Shown: positions 12,701-20,300 of the stretch, piece after piece
Layout of the letters: every line of letters begins with the position of its first letter
How positions within the stretch are numbered: position 1 is the first letter of the stretch
Origin: Pseudoalteromonas sp. R3
Lineage (GTDB): Bacteria > Pseudomonadota > Gammaproteobacteria > Enterobacterales > Alteromonadaceae
Reading direction: 5' to 3'
NCBI RefSeq assembly: GCF_004014715.1
Contig: NZ_CP034835.1
Coordinates: 1,178,001-1,242,000 of the forward strand
DNA: 64,000 nt
Translations under genes and position numbers: made by a program
Notes under the pieces: generated by a model
What the model was told of the DNA's origin: nothing
Seen by the model: the letters and a program-made list of their open reading frames with translations, nothing else
The model's database searches: none

Positions 12701-13143
12701 AGTTGCAAGTGGGTGAAGTTAAAGGTCATCAGGTTATGCTCAGGGAGCAAATAATAGTCCACCCAGACAGGGGGCACTTTGCCTAACTCAAGCGGTTTGC
12801 GGCGACTCTGCGCGCTATGTTCTAAGACGCTCTGCTCGGCCTGCTGTTCGCTCATTGCACTGAAATCGTGCTGATGCCAAGGCAGGGTGTACTGACCCAG
12901 CACAGCTTGCAACGGCTGAGACTTATTTTCCCAGCTGTACACTGAACGTAGTACAGGGTTGTGGTCAACGACGGCCTGCCAGGCCTGTTGCAAGATCTCT
13001 ACCCCGGTCTCCTTTGCAACGATGAGGTTAAGCTGCTCTCGGTAGTTCTCGTCTGACTCTGTTGCATTAACCAGGTAAAACAACATGCCTCGTTGGGTTG
13101 CCGAAAGCGGGTACACAGCTTGTATTTCTTTGACAGAACTCAT
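6703..13143 (-). CDS. Nonribosomal peptide synthetase, two modules (C-A-T-C-A-T)
   Basis: A 2146-residue synthetase. Layout on the DNA, right to left: C 13100-11770, A 11750-10280 (YTSGSTGNPKG), T 10240-10060 (GGHSI), C 9990-8660 (HHLIHDG), A 8590-7100 (YTSGSTGKPKG), T 7040-6850 (GGHSL), acidic tail LSDQELDALLAAMDGEES. The first C domain has THLQLDG where HHxxxDG is usual: the second, catalytic His is kept and the first is Thr. The pocket of the first A domain reads D-T-E-N-I-G-T-V-V (not firmly assignable; Glu239 hints at a basic residue). The second reads D-A-L-W-L-G-G-T-F, the well-known Val code. The ATG at 13143 has AAGGAA upstream and lies 41 bases after the preceding NRPS. The tail resembles short C-terminal docking motifs, which suggests it passes its chain to the next protein. 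Confidence 0.95.
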   Translation of the reverse strand: MSSVKEIQAVYPLSATQRGMLFYLVNATESDENYREQLNLIVAKETGVEILQQAWQAVVDHNPVLRSVYSWENKSQPLQAVLGQYTLPWHQHDFSAMSEQQAEQSVLEHSAQSRRKPLELGKVPPVWVDYYLLPEHNLMTFNFTHLQLDGWSMALITNQLELAVSQLLQGSAVALPQGGQYKDYVKWLLAQDTKQSLGHWYTHLGEPQSSAPLKLQGFAAEQVSQQNSQAKLSFSEQEFSTLNDFCQRQGVTLNALMLGAFGLFEAQVSRREDAVIGSVVAGRPHLVPNMESIAGFFSNALPIRIDAQHNSDFTSWLKQFQSTLVASWDHAHVSLEQIKQAVKMPITEHLFSTLFIFQNFPKRLVSDEQSDAQQAPMQQVVGYEQSHYPLTLYVMASGALSVHASYQSKHYSAAHIQALLDFYKAFLLNCVEQAQQSLTQLDPYSQDVLTAMPAADLSTQWENNHLHAHLAKLGEPGESIAIVDAEQSVSYRELNTLINGCAQQLQAQGITAGQRVAIALDRGLPFIVATLATLRIGASYIPLDPKMPASRQAFICDDAKPALLITNVAVDSQLPCLSAEQVTSIHADTLLAADVEDTAEAYVIYTSGSTGNPKGVSVPRSALLNHTLSAMQCYEITPQSSALQFASVSFDTAVEEIYPTLFAGAKLVLRNDAIMADPQAFIDFITAHNLSILNFPTAFFIAWSNTLEQPLPASVKTVIVGGEELTQQSFSAWHTFCQQHQLNIDLFNTYGPTEATVVTTRIKLDKSHLTLARLPIGRAIDNAACHILSQSLHCLPEGFLGEIAISGAGLAREYLNQSELTEAAFVTHPQLGRCYLSGDLGYIKQGVLYYAGRKDHQVKIRGYRVELGEIEHALAQLEDISEVVLVVVDNDQGAQELAAYYTAAVECDSAALRDALTERLPDYMVPSHWMQLPHIPKTITGKYDRKKLPALERKAVTIDFEDHYLNSLAVIWQQLLSPETLSEDSHFFRLGGHSILTIKLLAKIKDVFHVKLNFSEIFDYPTLAAQAQLIAQKARNSESSQQLLPSLTHRPELDRYPLSFQQERVWFLQQLQKTNTAYNFQMTFYLDGPLNITYLEETLEEIVARHALWFSTFHDDDGVPYQRIESPFKVDLTPLDMSHLSEEQQRAELDELLPKLTQKPFDITQLPLIRWKLIKLAEDSHCLLQVEHHLIHDGWSVGIFTKELHAIYEAKLAGKAHSMAPLKFTYADFCLWQREVMSGAYYEEMEQYWLDKLADLPPALELPYDYPRPLEPSFRGDSLMFNLDFELYESLRTFARENGFTLYMTMIAAYYVLLHKYSGQTDINIGAGTASRTAPELHPIMGMMVNSIVLRTSLEGNPSFLELLQRVRKTCLDAYAYQDMPFEQLVQKLSPERMGQANPLFQTMFSFHDAEVPEPDFGGLQVNGLVNTNKSAKLDLNIIVAPHAEQRVGQTTSRRAAAVMTWEYSTDLFAKETMQEMVANFMHLLANLTQNPDQPIDQLTAINASSASQLLMNEDELASQLSPSVAALFDHQVAQYPNNTAVIDADSTEYSYLALQQRSACIAAALQAHVTAGDTLGLVLKPGFELYAAMLAAARLGASYMPIDLDSGEIRTQTMLDDLAQLNASPVIVTDQQALTLAERFNLVHVSEITDMSDAPLLDLGTQDSTAYIMYTSGSTGKPKGVRIPQAGILRLVEQPDFIALGSEDVWLQHSSQYFDASTLEIYAPLLNGGTLVVPAQKRLSLAQYQDYLNTHNISHMWLTAGLFHQLAEAQQTALPTSLRYLLAGGDVLSRDKVQKFVEHNPHCILINGYGPTENTTFSYCQQLTADVLEATALSRSVPIGTAIKGSEGFVLDAQGQCVPQGGIGELYLAGLGLSQGYLDNELNAQRFVTHTFKLHGIERTVRLYRSGDMVRENAQGQLEFIGRNDNQVKVRGFRVELNEIEEVIGQHPDVQAVCVAVTGEDNQHLAAYYQADKNLDDALLDHCQSALMGFQIPDFFVKAEQFPLTSNGKLDRNAIIEANPIDVRSKLAQFVAPQTEREQTLCAIFAQALGLELVGCNDNFFMLGGHSLVAVKVIANIEEQLQAHLTLVDLFTAPTVAQLVRKLDEQQSAPQAADPAHAPEQAEIDEQLSDQELDALLAAMDGEES

Positions 13144-13184
13144 GGGTATTCCTTGTTTTCTTATATTTTTTATATTTTTAAAAA

Positions 13185-16100
13185 TCAGGACTCGAACTCA
13201 TCGAATAAGGACTGCAGATCCGCTTCTGATACGGCATCACCAATCACCTCAACGCCATGCAGTTGCTGCTCGCTGGCAAGCACAGTGTTGGGTGTTGAGT
13301 TCGGGATCAGGCTCTGAGCCAGATCCTTAATGGTTTGATGTTGAAAAATATGGCCACTGTTTGCATTGAAACCCAGTGTCTGTAATTGGCTCACCAGCTT
13401 TATCGCGGTGATTGAATCTCCGCCCAGTGCAAAGAAGTTGCAATTAGTGCCAATGTCAGACAGGTTGAGCAGGCTTTTCCAAAGCTCCAGCAATTGCTGT
13501 TCCTGATCATTTGCCGGGGGAACGAGCTGATTGTATTCCGGGCTGGGCTCCAGTGAAGCCAGGTGGTTTCGATCTATCTTGCCACTGGGGGTGAGTGGTA
13601 ATTTGTCCATCGCGATGATGAAATCTGGCACCATATAGGCCGGTAGTACCTGACGGAGCTGAAATTGCAACTGCTCGCGATCTTGCGTTTGCGTCGGATC
13701 GGCAAAATAGGCGATGAGTTTTTGACTGCCGTTTGGCATGGTGTGCACGACGACGCACACTTTTTCCAGTGCCGCCAGTTGCTGAAGTTGACGCTCGATT
13801 TCTTGTAATTCTATCCGGAAGCCACGAATTTTAACCTGATGGTCATTTCGGCCTAAACAGTAAAGCTCACCTTCGCAATTGATGTAGCCCAGATCGCCCG
13901 TACGGTATGCATTGACAGGACCTTGTGGGCTATCCAGCGTGATGAAACGTTCAGCGGTCTGAGATGCTAATCCGACATAGCCTTGGCCTACACACGCGCC
14001 AGCAATGACAATTTCTCCGCGCATCTGAGGCGGGCAGGGATTGCCCTGCTCGTCGAGGATATGGATTGCGCAATCATTGATTGGCTGGCCAAGCGGTATA
14101 TCCTGGCTGGTATTAGGGTCAACCAACTGACAGGTTGCCCACACTGTTGCTTCGGTGGGGCCATACATATTCCACAGGCATGCGACTTTGCCATTGAGTG
14201 CCTGAGCCAACGTAGTCGGCAGGCGCTCACCGCCAGAGAGTGCACGCACAGTCGGTTTGCCTTCCCAGCCTGCATCAAGCAACGATTGCCAGCCTGCAGG
14301 CGTTGCCTGCATCACGGTAATAGGCAGCGTATTGAGCTGTTGCTTGAGACTCAGACCATCCCTTTGCTGCTGTGGCGCAATGACCACTTCACCGCCAGCC
14401 ATCAATGGGGCAAACAGCTCCAAAACCGAAATATCGAACGAAATGGGTGTAACCGCCAGCAAGGTATCGTGGCGAGTCAGTGACAACTGAGTGACCATAC
14501 TGGTCAGGAAATTATCCAGATTCCCATGATTGATCTTGACCCCCTTGGGTTGTCCGGTCGAGCCTGAGGTAAAAATGATATAGGCAAGCTGATCCGACTC
14601 TGGAAGCAGATCCAAATCCGTTGGTGCCACAGGCTGCGCTCTGAGCTCATCTAAGGTCATCTGAGCAAAAGTGCCACTAAGCTGCTGCGTGTGTTCACAT
14701 AAGATAAGCTTACACTGGCCTTTTTGTGCAATGTATTCAAGGCGCTGCTGCGGATAATCAGGATCCATTGGAATGTAAATCAGACCAAGGCGCAGGGCTG
14801 CAAGCATCGCGATAACCATATCGCAATGACGCTCAAGCATGAGTCCCAGGTGATCGCCTTGTTTGAGTCCCTGGTTTAGCAGGTTTTGTGCCAGTAAATT
14901 AATCTGATTATTAAGAGATTCATAACTTATCTGCTGCTGATGACATCGCAGTGCAATGGCATGAGGCTGGTGCTGTGCGTGCTCAGCAAGGGCACCAAGC
15001 AGGGTGCGTTTTGGTGCATTCTGTGTCGATGTAAGCTGAGCCAGAGTTGGATACTTAATCTCTGTCAGGGCGCGTTTTAATGTTTGCTCCCGGGTATTCA
15101 TTAATTGAGTGAGCAAGGGCACCAGGCTGTCGCTCATCATGGTCATCAACTCGCTGCTGAACAGGTCTTCCCGATATTGCCAAAGGATCCGCGCTTCATT
15201 TGGTGCGGTGACAATCTTAAGAGTCAAATCGTATTTCGAGGTTGCCTGTGCTGAGCTGACAAACGACCAGCTTTGCCCATCTGAATGTGCTTGGTCGGTA
15301 CTGGTATGGTTAGATACCAGGATCTGAAAGAGTGGATTCACGTATGGCTGGCGAGCCGGTTTTAATTGCTCCAGTACGTATTCAAAGGGCACATCCTGAT
15401 AGCGCATCAGCGCGTTCTGCTTACCCTTAATGTACTCAATGAGTTCAGCAAAAGACCAGTTATAGTCAAGCTGATGGCGCAGTGGTAACAGGTTTAAAAA
15501 GCAGCCAAGTACCTGATCCATATTCGCGGTCGGGCGATGGATCACGGGTGTACCGAACATCACATCATCCACTTTACTCCAGTGGCCCAGTAGTATTGCC
15601 AGGACGGTATGATAAAACGAAAACTCGGTGATCCGAGCTTCCTGACAAAGATGCTTTACTGAGTCTGCCAGCGCATCGGGAATGGTGACGGGAATGGTTT
15701 GCGCTGTGCTGCGGGTGTTCTGTGCATGCGGTGCCTTAAGCGGTAAGCGATGTAGCTGAGGTGCACCGCGCAAGGTCTCAATGAACGCAGTTGCATGGCG
15801 CTGAAAAGCCGGGCTTGTCAGGTGTTGCTTTTGCCACAGCGCATAATCGCGATATTGCTCCGTGCGCGATGGTGTGGTGTGTTGCTGGTGTGAAGCAAAC
15901 AGTTGAGCAACAAACGTCTGACAGGCGGTCTCGTCCAGCGCAATGTGATGGAACAACAAACACAAGTCGCAGCCCGTGGCGGTATGGAAAAAGGCAACGC
16001 GCACCGGCATATCCGCCTCCAGCTCAAACGAGTAAGCAGAGAAGGTTTGTACCTGCTCCGCCAAATCTTGTTCGCTGCTTTGAGTACACTGGTGATGCTC

Positions 16101-16520
16101 AACAGTAAGTACCAAATCAGATTGTACTCGCTGATAAACTTCATCGTCTTTTTCGTAGTAGCAGGTATTAAATATTTCATGACTGGAAATCAAATTTCGA
16201 ATCGTAGTTTCCAGCTCATGTGTATCCCAGCTGTTATCGAACCTGATCCACATTGGAATATTGAAGTCTGTAGTGCCGGGTTGAAGCTGTTGTGTCAGCC
16301 AAATACGTTTTTGGCTCAGCGATGCGGGCGCATCACCTGACAAACGAGCAGCCTGCTGTCCTTCAAGGTAGGCAATGATATGAGATTTCCGGCCCGAAAT
16401 TCTGGACAGAATGGAGCGATCTTTAAGCCGCCTGTTTGTCTTGTAACCCAGTTTTCCATCTTCAATAAACAGCGAAACACCTGCTGAATCTGCTTCCTGG
16501 ATCAAGCTCTGGATATCCAT
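13185..16520 (-). CDS. Nonribosomal peptide synthetase, one module with N-terminal TubC-like docking domain
   Basis: An 1111-residue, one-module synthetase and first gene of the minus-strand operon. Residues 1-52 resemble the TubC N-terminal (beta-hairpin) docking domain: a helix, the strand pair SLFIEDGKLGYKT, then a helix ending HIIAYLEG. By family knowledge such a domain accepts the C-terminal tail of an upstream synthetase, so this protein is unlikely to start a chain. It is followed by a C domain (about 16345-15030, motif HHIALDE, with Glu in place of the usual Gly), an A domain (15000-13560, FTSGSTGQPKG) with pocket D-I-L-Q-L-G-M-V-W (Gly-type), and a T domain with GGDSI near 13405-13435. 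GGDS is more common before epimerase domains, but none follows. The acidic tail ends LQSLFDEFES. AGGAGG lies five bases before the ATG. Confidence 0.95.
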   Translation of the reverse strand: MDIQSLIQEADSAGVSLFIEDGKLGYKTNRRLKDRSILSRISGRKSHIIAYLEGQQAARLSGDAPASLSQKRIWLTQQLQPGTTDFNIPMWIRFDNSWDTHELETTIRNLISSHEIFNTCYYEKDDEVYQRVQSDLVLTVEHHQCTQSSEQDLAEQVQTFSAYSFELEADMPVRVAFFHTATGCDLCLLFHHIALDETACQTFVAQLFASHQQHTTPSRTEQYRDYALWQKQHLTSPAFQRHATAFIETLRGAPQLHRLPLKAPHAQNTRSTAQTIPVTIPDALADSVKHLCQEARITEFSFYHTVLAILLGHWSKVDDVMFGTPVIHRPTANMDQVLGCFLNLLPLRHQLDYNWSFAELIEYIKGKQNALMRYQDVPFEYVLEQLKPARQPYVNPLFQILVSNHTSTDQAHSDGQSWSFVSSAQATSKYDLTLKIVTAPNEARILWQYREDLFSSELMTMMSDSLVPLLTQLMNTREQTLKRALTEIKYPTLAQLTSTQNAPKRTLLGALAEHAQHQPHAIALRCHQQQISYESLNNQINLLAQNLLNQGLKQGDHLGLMLERHCDMVIAMLAALRLGLIYIPMDPDYPQQRLEYIAQKGQCKLILCEHTQQLSGTFAQMTLDELRAQPVAPTDLDLLPESDQLAYIIFTSGSTGQPKGVKINHGNLDNFLTSMVTQLSLTRHDTLLAVTPISFDISVLELFAPLMAGGEVVIAPQQQRDGLSLKQQLNTLPITVMQATPAGWQSLLDAGWEGKPTVRALSGGERLPTTLAQALNGKVACLWNMYGPTEATVWATCQLVDPNTSQDIPLGQPINDCAIHILDEQGNPCPPQMRGEIVIAGACVGQGYVGLASQTAERFITLDSPQGPVNAYRTGDLGYINCEGELYCLGRNDHQVKIRGFRIELQEIERQLQQLAALEKVCVVVHTMPNGSQKLIAYFADPTQTQDREQLQFQLRQVLPAYMVPDFIIAMDKLPLTPSGKIDRNHLASLEPSPEYNQLVPPANDQEQQLLELWKSLLNLSDIGTNCNFFALGGDSITAIKLVSQLQTLGFNANSGHIFQHQTIKDLAQSLIPNSTPNTVLASEQQLHGVEVIGDAVSEADLQSLFDEFES

Positions 16521-17313
16521 GTTGCCTCCTTGGATATAGAGAATTGGTTATCTTTGTTTGTTGTTTTTGTTACAGCAATTAACAGTGTTGTTTTCATTTT
16601 ATTGCAATTTGGATTTAGAGTACCTAAGGCTTGGAAATTGTCAAGATTAAAAAAATTCAAATTTAGTTTGATTTGTGCTCATCTTGTGTGTTTATTAGGT
16701 ATTAAGTGACTTTTAGTGCTTGCAAATTAATTAATTCATGTTTGTTTGTGTGCACTTACAAACCAAATTGTTTGTTTGTGGTTAATTTTAAGTATTGAAA
16801 TTGTAAGTTTTATTTTATTGTGCAAACCGGGATGAAAAGTGAACTTTTTGTGCAATGTATGAACAGGCTTGTGCAAAGTTAATAACATCTGAGTTTACTG
16901 TCTTGCTGTATGTCATTTTGTATGTTTTGTGTGATTTTTGAGCATGCATGAAAAAGCAGGCGGGGGATTCAGTGCCTTTGTATCAGTCCTGTCTATGGTA
17001 ATAAAACTTCGCATTGAGTATGCCTTTGATTAAGCAACCACTAACTTAGGTCTGTGAAGAACGGGTAATGGTGAGGCCACTGTGATGGTGTCCGTTATCT
17101 CATTCTGCAGTGCCGTTAAACCGAGTCCGGCATCTTGTTTTAAGTTGCTTTGCGCATCGCAAAACGAGAGATATGACGCTTAGTGCAACAATGGTTTGGC
17201 CAATCACGGACAGCATAAACAGAGTTACACAGATTCACACTGGTTTGCACGACAACAAGTGCAAGCCCTTATGTACTGAATTTTATAAATATAATAATAC
17301 CGGGAGAGATACA
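16521..17313. promoter_or_regulatory. Divergent intergenic control region between the two NRPS operons
   Basis: A 793-base, AT-rich stretch with no convincing gene, placed between the start codons of the two divergent NRPS operons, so promoters for both must lie here. It contains three exact copies of TTTGTTTGT (16553-16561, 16741-16749, 16771-16779) and an opposed ACAAACCAAA at 16758-16767, which makes an imperfect inverted repeat with the second copy. This is a candidate operator. I could not place -35/-10 boxes with confidence. An in-frame extension of the plus-strand ORF back to 17110 exists but lacks a good ribosome binding site and NRPS-like sequence. Confidence 0.5.
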
Positions 17314-20300
17314 GTGATTGTCGACAGAGCTAATCCAGGCATGGCTAAGGAAATAACCAGTTTGGCTCAATCCAGCCTAGATGCTGCAACAGTGACCCAG
17401 GCAGCAACCAGGCTGAATACAGACAAAGCGCAGATGTTGTTTAGCTGCTTCGCACTGGTGTATGCCAGATATTACCAGATGTCACCAGCGAGGATGCGAT
17501 ATGTAGATAATGCTGACGCTAATTCAGCAAGTAATACCGAACAAGTATGTGACTTACACCTTGACCCCATGATGACTGTGCAGCAATGGCACGATTATGT
17601 GTGTACACAGAAAACAGGCGCACTTCCCATGCCAACAGGCGTTACAGAGAATACAGATGCGCTGTTACCGGTTTTCCTTGTGGCGGAGTCTGCCAAAGCA
17701 GGCATGGAAAATATGTCATTTACTTTGCTGTTAAACATGGCATCTGACACACACCTTGAGTGGTTTTATGATGCTCAGCAGATAGACCGTCAAACCGTGG
17801 AGACGCTTGCCGACTGGCTAACCTTTGTGGTTACAGAGGTCGCGATTGACCCAAGTCAGTCTCTGAGCGCTTTGGCTTATTATCATGAGACATTGTCTCC
17901 CCCGGTTGCACAAGCGCCTCAAAGCATTGTCGATTTACTCGACCAGCTATCTGAACATGCTCCCCGGGCCCTGGCTGTGTGTGATAGTGATGAGCAAATC
18001 GATTATCGCACTTTAGTGACTCGCTCCTGTCATCTGGCAGCACAACTTAATGAGCAGGTTGACCCGGGTACTCGGGTCGGTGTGATGCTGCCCGGCTCAG
18101 TAGCTGCACTGGTGGCACAGCTTGCGTTATGGCGCTTAGGCGCCACCTTTGTACCGCTTGACCCAGGTTATCCGGCACAAAGACTGGCACACATTATGAC
18201 CGATGCGGATCTCAAATGTGTGCTCACAGATGCTACCAATGAGCACAAAGGTGTGCGCGATGGTGTGAAGTGCTATCGGTATGATGCTCTGATGGCACAG
18301 ACACACAGTAAGGTCTGGCATCCACCCGAAATAGACACCAGTTTGTCTGCTTATATTATTTATACTTCTGGATCGACCGGTTTGCCCAAGGGCGTGCCGA
18401 TAAGCTTTGAAGCTTTTGCTGCACACATTCATGCCATGTCTGAGCATTTGGCGCTATCGGATCAGGATGCCGTGTTGTCATTTGCATCTTTGAACGTAGA
18501 TACCGCGCTGGAGCAGATCTGGGTGGGACTATGTGCCGGTGCAGCAGTGCATATCAAGGGCGAGCGGTTGTGGCGTCATCAGGAGCTGACCGATTACTTG
18601 TTGCAACATCAGATTACCTGTACCGACCTGCCACCGGCACTGGTCGCTGAACTGCTCAGTGAGCAAGCGAACGAGATGGCGTTTTGGCAGCAAACCCGGT
18701 TGCATACCTTAGTGCTCGGCGGAGAAACCCTGAACCCTCAGATTGTCCGTCGCTGGGAAGAGTTGGCGCTTTTCTCACGCTGTCGATTATTTAATGCTTA
18801 TGGACCCACTGAAGCAGCCATTACCTCCACCTGGCACCAGGTAATACCGGCTGATTTGTCGCGTGCCAGTATTCCTATTGGTAAGTTATGTGGGCCCAGA
18901 ATTGCATTAGTGGTTGACAGTGAAGGCCATGAACAGCCTCCTGGTGCCGTTGGGGAACTGTTATTGGCAGGACCCTGCCTGAGCTCAGGTTATCTGAATC
19001 GTGAAGCAGAAAACCACAGTAAGTTTATTCAATACCGTGGTATGCGTTGGTACCGCAGTGGGGATTTAGTCAGACAAGGCCCCGATGGCGAATTCTATTT
19101 CCTGGGACGTGCCGATGAGCAGGTCAAAGTACGGGGCTTTCGTGTTGAGCTGGGCGAGATTGACAGTCAACTGGCACGTCATGATCAGATCAGAAGCATT
19201 GCGGTGGTTGATGTTGTACGAGGACAGAGTCAACAGCTGGTTGCCTTCTATGTTGCGCAGGGAGAGCCGCCTACTGGCGAGGAACTCAGTGAATTTGCCG
19301 CATCTCGTCTGCCCGGGCATATGGTACCAAACCAGTTTGTCGCCCTGAGTGAATTACCTCTGCTGCCCAATGGAAAGGTCAATCGTCGTGCACTGCGAGA
19401 TCATCGCTTGCCTGAAACTGTGGCCAGCGAAATCGTTGAGCCTCAGTCGCCATTACAAACACAGCTTAGGAAGATCTGGGCGCAGGCATTTGAATTGCCT
19501 GAAGAGGCGCTCAGTTGTGCTGCACACTTTTTTGCGCTGGGCGGACACTCCCTGATTGGTCTGCGTATACTCGGCGCCATTAGCGAACAGTTGATGGTAG
19601 ACCTTGAGTTTCAAACCTTGCTTACTCATCCCACCATAGTGGACCTGGCAAACTACATTGAGCTCGACACTGCGTCATTGGCAAAGGAAGCGAACCCATT
19701 GCCCGCCATCTCGATGCAACCTGATGCAGCAGCTGGTCCGGTGGTATCCTTTGCGCAGCAACAGATGTGGCTGGCCAGTCAGCACGAAGGCTTGGAGGAA
19801 AATGGACAACACAGCTATTTAGTGCCTCTGACACTGTCGCTTAGCGGCCCGCTGGAGGTCCCGCGTTTGCAAGCTGCATTGGATCTGTGGCTGGCACATA
19901 ACCCAATCTTACGCACTCGCCTGGTGATGGACGAAGACGGCCAGTTGCAGCCTCAGCTCGCAGACACTGCGCAGCTGCCATTGCAACACATTGAACTGAG
20001 CCAGCTGGATGAAGCACAGCAGTCACAGCGCATTGCGCAGGTCCGTGCTGAGTTGGGCCGCGGACTGACACCAGCCAGTGCGCTGATGGTGAACGCTTGT
20101 TTGATTAGCGTGTCTGAGCAGCGTCACCTTTTATGTTGTGTGTTTCATCACATCGCAGTTGATGACTGGTCGGTTAATTTACTGTGCCAGCAACTGAGTG
20201 AGTTCTATCAGCATGCGGTTGAGCCTGGTGAGCGGGCAGGTTATGGGGATTATGCTCGCTGGCAAAAGCAACACTGGGAGGGCAGTGAGCAGGCGCAGGC

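Noticed and set aside
17110..17313. N-terminal extension of the giant NRPS to 17110
   Set aside because: The extra 68 residues have no NRPS-like pattern and no ribosome binding site, while GTG 17314 has GGGAGAG at proper distance.
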